Assembly: GCF_050596425.1 (NCBI RefSeq)
Contig: NZ_CP192292.1
Span: forward strand, 4,712,001-4,776,000
Origin: G963665925 sp050596425
GTDB lineage: Bacteria; Bacillota; Clostridia; Peptostreptococcales; Acidaminobacteraceae
Reading direction: 5' to 3'
DNA: 64,000 nt
Position 1 is the stretch's first letter; the number at the start of each line of letters is the position of its first letter. The notes under the pieces are model-generated. The model saw only the letters and a list, made by a program, of their open reading frames with translations. It ran no database searches and was not told where the DNA came from. This document shows positions 1 through 9,981 of the stretch, in pieces. The translations under genes and the position numbers were made by a program.

Positions 1-173
1 AGCTGCATAATGGACCGGGCTGTGGTCGTCTTGCCTGCACCGGTTTCTCCTACAAGTCCTAGGGTTCTACCCTTTTCAAGTTCTATATCAATACCATTGA
101 CAGCCTCAACAACACCTTCGTCTGTATGATACTGCACTGTCAAATCTTTTATGTTCAGTACTTTTTCACTCAC
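1..173 (-). CDS. dppD: Peptide ABC transporter ATPase, N-terminal part (DppD/OppD type), cut by window edge
   Basis: Only the first 57 codons lie in the window; the rest runs off the left edge. The start is GTG at 173, with AGGAG seven bases upstream. The protein shows an ABC beta-strand start and a Walker A motif GETGAGKTT near residue 48. ATPases of this family energise import of di- or oligopeptides and act at the inner face of the membrane. The gene lies 10 bp downstream of dppC on the same strand, so it is the fourth gene of the dppABC(D) operon. Whether it is DppD, DppF or a fused version cannot be seen. Confidence 0.9.
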   Translation of the reverse strand, partial: MSEKVLNIKDLTVQYHTDEGVVEAVNGIDIELEKGRTLGLVGETGAGKTTTARSIMQ

Positions 174-183
174 GCCAAGCCTC

Positions 184-1080
184 CTATTTCAACTTCGGAT
201 CCAGTGCGTCACGCAGACCACCCCCAATAAGGTTTAGGGATAGAACTGTTAAAACAATGGCCAACCCCGGATACATGACAATATACATTTGATCACGGAT
301 ATACTGACGTCCCCCTGCAAGCATAGAGCCCCATTCTGGGGTTGGTGGTTGAACACCAAGTCCAATAAAGCTTAGGGACGCCGTCGCCATAATGGCTGTT
401 GCCACCTTCAAGGTTGCATATACAATAATGGGCGCCATGGAATTGGGCAGGACATGCTTTAATATAATAATATAGTCTTTTGCGCCAATGGCCTTGGCCG
501 CCTCAATAAACTCCTGATCCTTAACACTTAAGACAGATGCCCTGACAATACGAGCAAATCCCGGTATATTGGATATGCCTACGGCAATCATGAGGTTGAT
601 CATGCTTGCCCCCAGAGATGCAACTATGGTGATGGCAAGGAGTATGGTGGGCACAGCCAGTATGACATCGAGCACACGCATAATCACATTGTCAATTTTA
701 CCCCCGTAATAGCCTGCAATAGCGCCTAGAAATCCGCCTATGGACAGGGCAATGGATACGGAAATAATCCCAACAAACAATGAAATTCTTGTCCCGTAAA
801 CCACACGAGCGAAAATATCACGGCCAAATTCATCTGTACCGAATATATGGTCTGCACTTGGTCCTTGCAGTCTCTCCATAACGTTGATTTTCAGGGCCTG
901 CCCTTCATAATCAGCTATAACTGGTGCGAAGAGAGCCATGCCAAGAAATATGGCAACAAGGACAATACCAAGAACAGCCGTTTTGCTACGCTTGAGTCTT
1001 TTCCAGACATCAGCAGACTGACTTCTCTTTTTCGTTTTCAGCAGTTCCTCTGCTGAAAGCGCTTCTACTTTTGCACTCAT
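184..1080 (-). CDS. dppC: Peptide ABC transporter permease DppC/OppC
   Basis: A 298-residue inner-membrane permease with about six hydrophobic segments. A conserved N-terminal OppC-type segment ends with GTDEFGRDIFARV near residue 80. The EAA loop that docks the ATPase reads EAAKAIGAKDY near residues 192-202. Length and motifs fit DppC/OppC. The start ATG has AGGAGGGGACGTC in front. It lies 12 bp after dppB and forms the translocation pore with it. The substrate, peptide rather than nickel, is inferred from the two peptidase genes upstream in the same run. Confidence 0.93.
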   Translation of the reverse strand: MSAKVEALSAEELLKTKKRSQSADVWKRLKRSKTAVLGIVLVAIFLGMALFAPVIADYEGQALKINVMERLQGPSADHIFGTDEFGRDIFARVVYGTRISLFVGIISVSIALSIGGFLGAIAGYYGGKIDNVIMRVLDVILAVPTILLAITIVASLGASMINLMIAVGISNIPGFARIVRASVLSVKDQEFIEAAKAIGAKDYIIILKHVLPNSMAPIIVYATLKVATAIMATASLSFIGLGVQPPTPEWGSMLAGGRQYIRDQMYIVMYPGLAIVLTVLSLNLIGGGLRDALDPKLK

Positions 1081-1092
1081 GACGTCCCCTCC

Positions 1093-2019
1093 TTACTTAT
1101 AGCTCGCTTTAATTCTCGGATCGATAAATGAATAGAGAATATCTATGAGCAGGTTAACTAGGCTAAATGAAACCGCAAAGATGATAATACATCCTAGAAT
1201 CATTGGTGTGTCTTTTCTTTGAATGGACTCAACCATCAGTCGACCAATTCCCGGCCAAGAAAAGACCGTTTCAGTTAAAACTGCACCACCAAGAAGAACC
1301 CCAAATTCTAGACCTATAACTGTTATGGCAGGAATGAGGGCGTTTTTAAGGGCATGCTTACGAATCACAATGTTTCGGCTCACACCCTTTGCCTTGGCTG
1401 TGTCAATATAGTCTTGACGGATAACCTCAAGCATGGAGGATCGGGTTGTCCTTGTAATAGAGGCCGTTGATGCAATGGCCAGTGTAAAGGCTGGCAGTAT
1501 TAAACTCATGATGCCCTCCATCCCACCGGATGGGAACCATCCTAAGTTCAATGAAAAAGCAATGATGAGGATAAGCCCCACCCAAAAGGATGGCATGGAA
1601 ATACCAACCAAGGCCACAATCATGCCAACGTTGTCAAAAAGAGAATACTGACGTGTGGCAGATATGACACCAATAGGAATGGAAATAAGTACAGATAATA
1701 TAATGGCGCTAATTGTGAGCTTAAGCGTGTTTGGAAATCTTTGTCCAATTTCACCGCTCACAGCTTTTCCTGTGGAGTAAGATGTGCCCATGTCTCCAGA
1801 TAGTAAGTCTTTCATATAGCTGCCGTACTGAACAACAACAGGATCATTAAGACCCATTTCCTCACGAAGATTGATGATGGCTTCTTCTGTGGCGCCATTT
1901 CCAAGAATCATAGTCGCCGGATCTCCAGGCGTTAGGCTGATAATGAAAAAAACTAGAAATGTGACACCAATCAGTACAGGAACCATGAGTAAGAGTCTTC
2001 TTAAAATATACTTAGACAT
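1093..2019 (-). CDS. dppB: Peptide ABC transporter permease DppB/OppB
   Basis: A 308-residue permease that begins MSKYILRRLLLMVPVLIG, a typical DppB start with one N-terminal membrane helix. The family signature FFIISLTPGDPA follows. The EAA-type loop reads DTAKAKGVSRN around residue 205. The start codon has GGAGGC four bases upstream. It is followed by dppC after 12 bp and preceded by dppA after about 147 bp. It should pair with DppC in the membrane. Confidence 0.93.
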   Translation of the reverse strand: MSKYILRRLLLMVPVLIGVTFLVFFIISLTPGDPATMILGNGATEEAIINLREEMGLNDPVVVQYGSYMKDLLSGDMGTSYSTGKAVSGEIGQRFPNTLKLTISAIILSVLISIPIGVISATRQYSLFDNVGMIVALVGISMPSFWVGLILIIAFSLNLGWFPSGGMEGIMSLILPAFTLAIASTASITRTTRSSMLEVIRQDYIDTAKAKGVSRNIVIRKHALKNALIPAITVIGLEFGVLLGGAVLTETVFSWPGIGRLMVESIQRKDTPMILGCIIIFAVSFSLVNLLIDILYSFIDPRIKASYK

Positions 2020-2166
2020 TTTGCCTCCAGTCCTTTCTAAACTATGCGACTGCCTCCATAAACCTTGCTAAAAATTACAAAACATCCATAAAGGGATAAA
2101 GTGCTCCAGCCTGGATTACAGACTGGAACACATTACCTTTCGCATCTGTTACAAAATGATGTGTCT

Positions 2167-3720
2167 TTAGTAAGAAATTTTTTCTATATTCCATAAGCCC
2201 TGTGGACTCAACTCAACGCCAGATAGACCTGAATTGGCACCCACTAGGTTGTTCTTAGTAAACAGTGGCACAAGCGGTGCTTGTTCCATTGTGTAAGCAT
2301 GAAGTTCGTTGTAGATATTTACACGTTTTTCCATGTCCATTTCCACACGACCTGACATAATCAGTTCATCAACTTTTTCATCTTCAATGCGTGTGAAGTT
2401 CATGCCTCCAACACTGCCTGAATAGTAAAGCGGTGTTAAAGTTGAATCTGGGTCTGGGTTTGATGTCCAGCCCATAACAAAAGCTTGACCGTTTCCAGCC
2501 ATAAGTTCGTCAATGTATGTACCCCACTCAAGCATTTCAATTGTTGCCGTGATGCCCACTTCCATTAAATTGGCCTGAATGACCTCTGCCATTCGCTTTC
2601 TCTGGTCACCTGATGCCCAAAGAGTGAGTTCAAAACCATCTGGGTATCCCGCTTCTGCAAGCAGTTCCTTAGCTTTTTCTGGATCATACTTGTATTCAGA
2701 TGCCTTGTAACCAAGCATAGATGGTGCAAGGATTGATTCTGTTGCAACACCTGTGCCATCGATGGCAACCATCATAACCGCTTGCTTGTCAACAGCGTAA
2801 TTAAATGCCTGGCGAACCAGTTTGTTGTCAAACGGCGCCATTTGTGTGTTCATGCCAAGATAATCAATTCTTGTAGATGCTGATGAATACATTGTTAAAT
2901 CTGATGCATCTTCCACCTTGCTCACATCATTTGACGGCAGTTCGTCAACGACATCAACCTCACCTGTTTCAAGGGCAATTGTTCTTGATGTTCCCTCTGG
3001 AATGACCTTAAATGTAATTGTGTCCATTTGACCCATGTTGTCTGCATCAAAGTAGTTTTCATTTTTCTTAAGGGTGATCTTGTCACCTGATACCCACTCA
3101 ACAAATGTGTAAGGTCCAGATCCAACAGGATTTGAGAATTCATCCCCTGATTCCACATAAGCTTCCGGTACAATAGACGCACCAGCGTGAACGAGGGTAT
3201 AAAGGAATGGTGCAAAAGCTGTCTTTGTTGTGATTTTTACAGTGTAATCATCCACAACTTCAATGGACTCAACCTCAGCCAGAACGTGCTGAACCTTTGG
3301 CATTGTCTGAGATCTTTCCAGTGAATACTTCACATCAGAAGCCTTCATTTCCGTACCATCATGGAATTTTACGCCTTCCTTGATTTTAATGACCCACTCT
3401 GTTGGTGATGGTTGCTCCCAGCTTTCTGCCAGATCAGCTTCCACTTCAAAATCTGTATTTAGTCTGAACAGACGGTTAAAAAGCAGGAAGGATACCTTTT
3501 CTGATTTGGTATCGTTGTGTCCCTGCGGATCAAGCGATGTGATATCTGCTGCTAGAGCAATTTTAAGTTCATCCTTAGACACAGGTTCTGTGCCCTCAGA
3601 AGAACCTTCAGAGCTTGCGCCTTGATCACCGCTTGGAGTGTCTTCAGCTGGTGCAGAACATCCAGCCAGAGACCCTAGAACCAGTGCCATGACCATAAGT
3701 AATGATAAAAACTTTTTCAT
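2167..3720 (-). CDS. dppA: Peptide-binding lipoprotein DppA/OppA (SBP family 5)
   Basis: A 517-residue extracellular solute-binding protein. The signal peptide ends in a lipobox LAGCSAP, so Cys21 is lipidated and the protein is anchored outside the membrane. An acidic, Ser/Gly-rich linker follows (about residues 22-50), then the family 5 fold with ALAADITSLDPQ and a segment LAESWEQPSPTEWVIKIK. The family binds di- to oligopeptides and delivers them to DppBC. The ligand here is inferred. It lies between the peptidase genes and the permeases, and the 176-bp gap upstream may carry its own promoter. Confidence 0.93.
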   Translation of the reverse strand: MKKFLSLLMVMALVLGSLAGCSAPAEDTPSGDQGASSEGSSEGTEPVSKDELKIALAADITSLDPQGHNDTKSEKVSFLLFNRLFRLNTDFEVEADLAESWEQPSPTEWVIKIKEGVKFHDGTEMKASDVKYSLERSQTMPKVQHVLAEVESIEVVDDYTVKITTKTAFAPFLYTLVHAGASIVPEAYVESGDEFSNPVGSGPYTFVEWVSGDKITLKKNENYFDADNMGQMDTITFKVIPEGTSRTIALETGEVDVVDELPSNDVSKVEDASDLTMYSSASTRIDYLGMNTQMAPFDNKLVRQAFNYAVDKQAVMMVAIDGTGVATESILAPSMLGYKASEYKYDPEKAKELLAEAGYPDGFELTLWASGDQRKRMAEVIQANLMEVGITATIEMLEWGTYIDELMAGNGQAFVMGWTSNPDPDSTLTPLYYSGSVGGMNFTRIEDEKVDELIMSGRVEMDMEKRVNIYNELHAYTMEQAPLVPLFTKNNLVGANSGLSGVELSPQGLWNIEKISY

Positions 3721-3896
3721 GATTGTCTCCTCTCCTATTTGTCCCAGTCTATCTGGAACTTTTTAATCTGATCTATATCAAAGGTTCCCCCTTTAATATC
3801 ACTGTATAAAATTGTAATTATAAGACATCTAAGGCATGCATCTTCAAGAGGTCCAATTTGAACATCCCCTTAATTTCATTAAATCAAGCGATCCAT

Positions 3897-4967
3897 TTAA
3901 GTAAAATTCAGGGCCAGTTCAACAAGTATTTTCTCCAGGTCATAAAGGGACTGTATGTCCACATACTCACCGTCACCATGCCAAGCGTCTCCCTTGGGTC
4001 CCATTTCAATGGCTGGTATACCTTGGGCTGCGAAAAACCTGGCGTCTGATCCACCGTGTTGACCGACAATTTGAAGGTCGTGGTCAGGCACTACTTTTTT
4101 TATGGCACTTTTTAGTTTTTCAATATAGGCATGTGTTGGCTGAACTAGGACACCTGGCTCCATATTTACAACATGAACACTTCCAGAAACAACATCTTTT
4201 ACAGCTTTAATAATTTCATGCGGGTCCACATGGGGCACATATCTGATATCAAGTCCCATCACACAAGATGCCGGCACCCTGTTGTAAATATCGCCCCCTT
4301 TAATCAAGGCTAAATTCACAGTGGAGCATTTGTAAAAGGCACTGCCTTCTTCCAGAATGGGCAGTTTTTCGATGGCCATGAAATCCCTAAAGGCATTTAC
4401 GATGGCGTTGTCCCCTTCCCAGGGTCTTGACCCATGCGCGGCAAGGCCACTTGTTGAAACGTCCATCTTAATCATGCCTTTTGACTGAATCGACGGCTGT
4501 AATTGCGTGGGCTCTGTACAAATAACAAAGTCTCCAGTATAGCCGTTTTCCGCCAAGTACTTAGAGCAATTAAAGCCCCCGGTTTCTTCATCTGTTACCA
4601 ATTGAAGCATGACTCGGCACCCCAAATCACCTTCCACTTCTTTTAACTTTAGAATGGCCCCCATCATGGCAGCACATCCGCTTTTCATGTCGGCTGTTCC
4701 ACGTCCATAGAGTTTTCCGTCCTCTTCATAGGGGATAAACTGGTGAGGCTTTCCAGAAACCACATCCAAATGACCATTGAGAACCAGGGTTCTTTCACCT
4801 TTTCCAATTGTGGTGACATAACTCTTATAGCCTTCATTTTCAAGGACTTGTCCCTGTATGCCTCGGGACTGTAAAAACGCAAAGGCATAATCTATAAGTT
4901 GATTGGCCGCCTCAGTCACCGATGAATCGACCTCCACCAGTGCTTTCAGTAAACTCAGTGAGTCCAT
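3897..4967 (-). CDS. M20 family metallopeptidase / amidohydrolase
   Basis: 356 residues with the M20 dinuclear zinc site visible in order: NGHLDVVSG, GRGTADMKSG, TDEETGG (catalytic Glu and ligands) and QHGGSDARFF near the C-terminus. The dimerisation insert occupies roughly residues 170-280. Members include ArgE, DapE and dipeptidases that split an amide bond next to a carboxylate. Near the S9 peptidase (10 bp upstream) and the dpp transporter, a role in cytoplasmic peptide or N-acyl amino acid breakdown is more likely than arginine synthesis, but this is inference. The start has GAGG in front. Confidence 0.85.
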   Translation of the reverse strand: MDSLSLLKALVEVDSSVTEAANQLIDYAFAFLQSRGIQGQVLENEGYKSYVTTIGKGERTLVLNGHLDVVSGKPHQFIPYEEDGKLYGRGTADMKSGCAAMMGAILKLKEVEGDLGCRVMLQLVTDEETGGFNCSKYLAENGYTGDFVICTEPTQLQPSIQSKGMIKMDVSTSGLAAHGSRPWEGDNAIVNAFRDFMAIEKLPILEEGSAFYKCSTVNLALIKGGDIYNRVPASCVMGLDIRYVPHVDPHEIIKAVKDVVSGSVHVVNMEPGVLVQPTHAYIEKLKSAIKKVVPDHDLQIVGQHGGSDARFFAAQGIPAIEMGPKGDAWHGDGEYVDIQSLYDLEKILVELALNFT

Positions 4968-4977
4968 TTGTTAAACC

Positions 4978-6891
4978 TCATTTCAAATACTTGTCAAACC
5001 AAGATGACAGTTCTTCATACCTTTTTCTTTTCGACCTTGGTCTTCCGCAAGTGACAAGACCATGATTCTCACCTTCATATAAACACAAGCGGGTCTCAAC
5101 CCCCAATTGACTCAGAGCAGAATACATGTTGAGAGACTCTGTATAATGACACCTAAAGTCATCTTTTCCATGATTAAAAAGAGTGGGTGTCTTCACATAC
5201 TGGACATTCATGATTGGTGAAATATCGACAAATGATTTTGTACTTTTCCACGGATTACAACGGCAAGCAGAATACTCAACAGCAAACTTATAGCCAATAT
5301 CTGATGAAGTGAGTGCTGTCAACATGTTGCTGATGCCTCTTTCAGATACTGCGGCCCTGAATCTGTCCGTTTGGGTGATAATATGATTGGTCATATAACC
5401 ACCATAAGATCCGCCAGTCACGCCCATGCGCATGTTATCTATATCTGGATAGATTTGAAGGGCTTTGTCGACAAATGCCATGAGTTGTTTATAAGGCAAG
5501 TCACAAAAGTTTCCTCGAATATCAGCAAAGGCATTTCCCCTGCCATCACTCCCCATGGGGTTGGCATAGAGAACGTAATAGCCTTTGGCACTTAGAAGCT
5601 GTATATCAAAGGAAAAAACGTCGGAATAAATCATTTTAGGTCCACCATGAATCATTAAAACAGCGGGCTTTTTTTGATCCTTTTCACTGTATTCTGTTTT
5701 ATGTGGCGGGCAGACCCAGCCTTTTATAAGGATGCCGTCAACCTTCACTTCTAGAACCTGTGGTTTTGACACACTGTAGGCTTTTAGCCAGTCATTGTGT
5801 CTGGTTATCCTTGTTAATTCTCTATTTCTATAACAGTAGATTTCGCTAAGTCCCTCATCTTTAAGCCCCAGTAAAATCACTCGGTCTCTTATCACTGCAA
5901 AATTGGAGATGGCCCTTAGCCCTGTATCAATATGTTCAGTCCGCCCGCTGGTATCTATGGATGCAATCAGCTGTCTATCTTCTCCAACACGGAGAAAATA
6001 GTAGCGGTCCTTGGTCTTGTAGTCTCCTGGCCCTTTAGTAAATAAGCAATCTGTGACCACCACTGGTCTTTCATTGCTCATATCCACAAAGTCTCCATGG
6101 CCCATAACCTCACCTGATGACAGGTTTATTCTATGGACCTGCTGGTTGTCATTTCGGTTGTTCCTATCTAAATCAACCCCCATAAAATACAGGGTCTCAG
6201 GATTGATAGACTTAATCGCGTCAATCCTGTACTGGCCTCTTGTGAACATTTGCATTTGCTCAGTCTTAATATCATATGTAAAAACACTGGATGAGATGGG
6301 CTTTTGCCTTGATGATTTAAAGGCCGTCATTACAATTTGACTGCTCTTGAAATCATAATCAATGAGATTAATGTCCATCTCAAGGTCCGTTATCACTTGA
6401 ATTTTACGACCTTCATAATCCGAAGAGAAAAGACCTGTAATGGTTTTGCCAACCACCCCGCGCCCTTCAATATAAAAAGGAGAGCGACTGCTGCATTCCA
6501 TAGAAACATCTTCTTTATCAGCCTTTATAGGGGCTGTAAAATAGAGCTTGTCCCCACATCCAACACTTTCAGCCAAAAATGGAATCTCACAAACCTTTTT
6601 TAGTTGCCCCTTTTCTGGGTGATATGCGTAAAAGGCCGTGCTATCTTCATATAAATACTTAAAAAGAATGAATTCGTCCTTGAAATAATAGTCTTGCGGA
6701 GACTTCTCCAGAGGAATCAATCAGGTGGTATAATCCGCGAGATCAATAAGGAAAACTCGTTTATCGTAGACATTCTTTTCATAGTTGAGTGTATTCACAA
6801 AATAGAGTCCAAAAGTTTCACTCGGGTGTATTTTTAAATTTGTCAGGATTTGATTTGATAAAAAGTCATCTAAGTCTATGGTCTGCGTCAT
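4978..6891 (-). pseudogene. S9 (prolyl oligopeptidase-type) peptidase with in-frame UGA near the N-terminus
   Basis: The downstream 580 codons encode a beta-propeller plus an alpha/beta-hydrolase domain with the catalytic triad: GGSYGGYM (Ser), HGKDDFR (Asp), ENHGL (His). Upstream, in the same frame, 56 codons from ATG 6891 (AGAGGTGA seven bases before) encode the usual S9 N-terminus, starting MTQTIDLDDFLSN. The two parts are separated only by TGA at 6721-6723. The joined reading gives about 637 residues, the normal family size. Either a nonsense change (for example CGA to TGA) has broken the gene, translation restarts weakly at the following TTG (6720), or UGA is read through. No convincing SECIS follows. 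A sigma-54 promoter lies upstream and the M20 and dpp genes downstream. Confidence 0.72.
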
Positions 6892-6914
6892 TTTTTCACC
6901 TCTATGCCATATAG

Positions 6915-6931
6915 TTGCAATAACGATGCCA
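6915..6931 (-). promoter_or_regulatory. Sigma-54 (-24/-12) promoter for the peptidase-dpp operon
   Basis: On the minus strand TGGCAT-N5-TTGCAA matches the sigma-54 consensus, with GG and GC exactly 10 bp apart. It lies about 25 bp before the ATG at 6891 and points at the peptidase genes. A divergent AAA+ activator starts 90 bp away. Confidence 0.75.
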
Positions 6932-6981
6932 AATGTTACGCATATGAAATAAAATTGTTTCGTGATTTTAAAACATTGAGG

Positions 6982-6987
6982 TATAAT
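6982..6987 (+). promoter_or_regulatory. -10 element for the divergent activator gene
   Basis: TATAAT lies 35 bp before the ATG at 7022. The expected -35 position (about 6959-6964) is poor. The ribosome site GAGGTAGG follows, directly before the start. Confidence 0.45.
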
Positions 6988-7021
6988 GGGAGCAAGATTT
7001 TTGAGGAAATGAGGTAGGAAA

Positions 7022-9079
7022 ATGAAATCTATTGCGGTTGTCACAGATTCTAAAATGCGAAATGGCCGGCCCAGCCATGTGGGCAATATACTTAAGGCAA
7101 ATATAATAGAGGTATTTGGCGATACCATTCACGTTGAAAATTACTACATAGATGAGTTAACCCCAGAAACGGCCATTGAAGAGGATCTGGTTCTCATTAT
7201 GGCTGGGTCAAGGGCCATTAAACTCAGGGACCATGTCACAGATCCAAAAAACATAGTCCTGGCCCGCAGAACCTTTTTAAAACATGGTCTTGAACAGCTT
7301 TACAAGCTTCCAGAAAACTCAGATGTCCTGGTTGTGAATGACAACATCGAAACCGTGCTTGACTGTGTCTCAGCCCTTTACAATATTGGCATCAAACATG
7401 TTAATTTGATTGCTTATGAACCGGGTAAGGATTACAGACATATTAAACATGCCATTTCCCCTTCTGAAATGGACCTGATTCCACCCTATATTGAAAATGT
7501 TTACAACCTGGATGACAGGGTTGTTGACATCCCAACCATGCTGGTAATTATGGGGCGTCTGGGGATTGATAACAAGGACATCCAGCAGAAACTCTACACC
7601 TACTACCAGAAAATTTTCAGTGTCAACGAGTCGGTAACAGACAACTACAACAACCTGCTGACTCGAACAGAAGAGCTTGACTATATGCTTGATTTAAGCC
7701 ACGACGGAATCGTTCTAACCGATCCCTCAGGAGAAATTTTGGTTCACAATAAAAAATTCAACGAAATGTTCAAGCTTGAGGGAAGTTTGCTGGGGCAGGC
7801 CCTTCACCAAGTGGTTAATGATGTTGACTTGACTGCCTATTACAAGTCTGATTACTTTAATGAGCTTATTAGTTTTGACAACAGACACCTCAGCCTTGAG
7901 AAGAAAAACATCGTTCACTTTAATAAGGAAAAGAGAATGTATTTCTCTTTTCAAGAGGTGACCTATATAAAGAAACTAGAACAAAATCTTACCAAGAAAC
8001 TCCGCCAGAAGGGACAGATTGCAAAGTACGACTTCAATGACATTGTGACAGCTTCAAAACAGATGAAGGACATTATCGAGCGCAGTCATCGCATCGCTAA
8101 AACAGATTTAACGGTTCTTATAACCGGTGAGTCGGGTACGGGAAAAGAAGTCTTGGCCCAGGCCATTCACAACGCTTCTGATAGGTGCCACCAGCCCTTT
8201 ATTGCCATCAATGGTGCCGCCATTCCTGATAGCCTCCTTGAAAGCGAGCTCTTCGGGTATGTGAGTGGTTCTTTTACAAGGGCCCTTAAACAAGGGAAAA
8301 AAGGCCTTTTTGAAATGGCCAATAATGGGACGATTTTTTTAGACGAGATTGGCGATATGCCCATGCACCTTCAATCAAAACTTCTTCGTGTTCTTCAGGA
8401 GAGGCAAATCACCCCCATTGGGTCTGACCGCATTATAGACATTGACGTTCGAGTCATTGCCGCAACCCACAAAAACCCCTTGGAACTTATTGAAGTTGGG
8501 GCTTTTAGAAAGGATTTATTTTATAGACTCAATGTCTTTCCAATTAACCTGCCACCTCTTCGAAAGCGCATTGATGACATTCCCCTTCTTCTGGACGCCT
8601 TCACAAACCATAAGTTTGAAATAAGTGAGGAATGTCGTTGCAGGATCATGGGCTACAAATGGCCTGGCAATATTCGAGAATTGCACAACGTTGCCAACTA
8701 CGTTTCAACCGTTGAAACATCAAATATAATGGACACGCACTCCCTGCCCCAGTACATCATTGACCAGACCGGCATATGCATGATAGAGAGCCGTACAGAT
8801 ATAAAGTTTGATGACAAGGCAGCCATTGAGGCTTTATCAGATTTTGACTTGAGTCTACAGGTTTTAGCCACCATCTCCTTTCTCAATGAGATTAAAAAGA
8901 CGGCAGGTCGAAAGCATATTCTCGAAATCTTGCAAAAGAATGATATTTTCATACAAGAAAGCACTCTAAGAAGAATTCTCATGACCCTGAGTGACCGGCA
9001 ACTTATTGTTATAAAAAAAGGACGCAGTGGAAGTCACATTACCCCAAAAGGAGAGCGGTTCTTGTTAGAAAATAATTAA
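7022..9079 (+). CDS. AAA+ sigma-54-type transcriptional activator with PAS domain and winged-helix C-terminus
   Basis: 685 residues. The N-terminal ~200 residues form an unassigned sensor region, and a PAS-like domain follows (about 215-310). The AAA+ domain spans about 336-560, with Walker A GESGTGKE (369-376) and Walker B FLDEIGDM (about 438). The loop that contacts sigma-54, normally GAFTGA, reads GSFTRA near residue 416, which is unusual. The last ~80 residues resemble a winged helix (TLRRILMTLSDRQL) rather than the usual Fis helix-turn-helix. It is divergent from the peptidase-dpp operon, whose promoter is of sigma-54 type, so it probably controls that operon in response to a peptide or amino acid signal. 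TyrR is a known family member that lacks GAFTGA and uses sigma-70. Confidence 0.88.
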   Translation: MKSIAVVTDSKMRNGRPSHVGNILKANIIEVFGDTIHVENYYIDELTPETAIEEDLVLIMAGSRAIKLRDHVTDPKNIVLARRTFLKHGLEQLYKLPENSDVLVVNDNIETVLDCVSALYNIGIKHVNLIAYEPGKDYRHIKHAISPSEMDLIPPYIENVYNLDDRVVDIPTMLVIMGRLGIDNKDIQQKLYTYYQKIFSVNESVTDNYNNLLTRTEELDYMLDLSHDGIVLTDPSGEILVHNKKFNEMFKLEGSLLGQALHQVVNDVDLTAYYKSDYFNELISFDNRHLSLEKKNIVHFNKEKRMYFSFQEVTYIKKLEQNLTKKLRQKGQIAKYDFNDIVTASKQMKDIIERSHRIAKTDLTVLITGESGTGKEVLAQAIHNASDRCHQPFIAINGAAIPDSLLESELFGYVSGSFTRALKQGKKGLFEMANNGTIFLDEIGDMPMHLQSKLLRVLQERQITPIGSDRIIDIDVRVIAATHKNPLELIEVGAFRKDLFYRLNVFPINLPPLRKRIDDIPLLLDAFTNHKFEISEECRCRIMGYKWPGNIRELHNVANYVSTVETSNIMDTHSLPQYIIDQTGICMIESRTDIKFDDKAAIEALSDFDLSLQVLATISFLNEIKKTAGRKHILEILQKNDIFIQESTLRRILMTLSDRQLIVIKKGRSGSHITPKGERFLLENN

Positions 9080-9092
9080 CAGGTTTATAAAT

Positions 9093-9137
9093 AGGTGAAT
9101 GAATAGGTATAGCTTCCTATTTATTCACCTGTTTTTT
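9093..9137 (+). terminator. Rho-independent terminator after the AAA+ activator
   Basis: An inverted repeat AGGTGAAT...ATTCACCT with inner AATAGG/CCTATT pairing is followed by GTTTTTT. Confidence 0.85.
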
Positions 9138-9398
9138 ATTGCTCTTTATTCGTCCCAAGATTAGTCCCTAGTAAATTTCACTTGTTTTAGGACCCTACTT
9201 TTTTTCAAAACGCCTGCTTCAACCGAATATAAAAAGGAGGATTCTTGCAATTTCTTGTCTATTTTCTGCATTGTTCACAATTCGTTTGCAAGTTTCTCAT
9301 GAAATTTATATAAAACATTCATAGATTATTAATATTTCTTCGGTACAATGAATTCAAGTTAAACAACTTTGGAAGAAAAATAGAAATGAGTGAACATA
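9138..9398. other. Intergenic region before fxsA, no gene seen
   Basis: An AT-rich stretch without a convincing open reading frame. A weak -10 (TACAAT, about 9343-9348) may serve fxsA. Nothing else was recognised. Confidence 0.4.
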
Positions 9399-9827
9399 AT
9401 GAAGTTCAGTTTCGGAAAATTACTTTTGATATTTACTATTATTCCATTTGTGGAACTGTCGATTTTACTTGAAATTGCTGCAAGAACGTCCACCATGACA
9501 GCCCTAGGCATTATACTATTGACCGGTGTTGTTGGGGCCTACTTTGCAAAAGATCAAGGTCGACGGGTTATATATAACATTCAGTCTGAACTCAACAGGG
9601 GCACTATGCCAGGAAATGAACTCCTGCATGGCCTTTGTGTCTTAATCGGCGGTGTGCTTTTACTGACACCGGGTATATTGACTGACTTATTTGGATTTAG
9701 CCTTCTCTTTCCAGCCACACGAACAGGCTATATTGAGCTTATGAAAGGCTATATCAGCAAGAATTTTAGAACAGGCAATGTTCATGTATACACGTCTCAG
9801 TCCCACGATCACAATACATTTAGATAA
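9399..9827 (+). CDS. fxsA: FxsA family membrane protein
   Basis: About 142 residues with three to four hydrophobic segments and the FxsA hallmark sequences PFVELSILLEIA near the start, GVVGAYFAKDQG, and GGVLLLTPGILTDLFGF. FxsA is an inner-membrane protein; in E. coli, overproduction relieves F-plasmid exclusion of phage T7, and its normal role is unknown. I chose ATG 9399 over GTG 9390 because GAGTGA lies five bases before it; both are possible. The gene stands alone between two terminators. Confidence 0.85.
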   Translation: MKFSFGKLLLIFTIIPFVELSILLEIAARTSTMTALGIILLTGVVGAYFAKDQGRRVIYNIQSELNRGTMPGNELLHGLCVLIGGVLLLTPGILTDLFGFSLLFPATRTGYIELMKGYISKNFRTGNVHVYTSQSHDHNTFR

Positions 9828-9981
9828 GCTTGCTTTTACCCCTTGTAGGTGTACTGATCCTCCCCCCCTTGACAATCAGTCCCTACCCTTAAAATAGAAA
9901 GTCATATCAGACGACGCATCTGGTATGCAAAGAGGCTAAAGAGCCCCCCAATCTTTTTAGTCCTAACACAACAACAAAAAC

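Noticed and set aside
6721..7128. Separate 135-codon minus-strand gene
   Set aside because: Its upstream half overlaps the activator gene; its last 56 codons are the missing N-terminus of the S9 peptidase, in the same frame.
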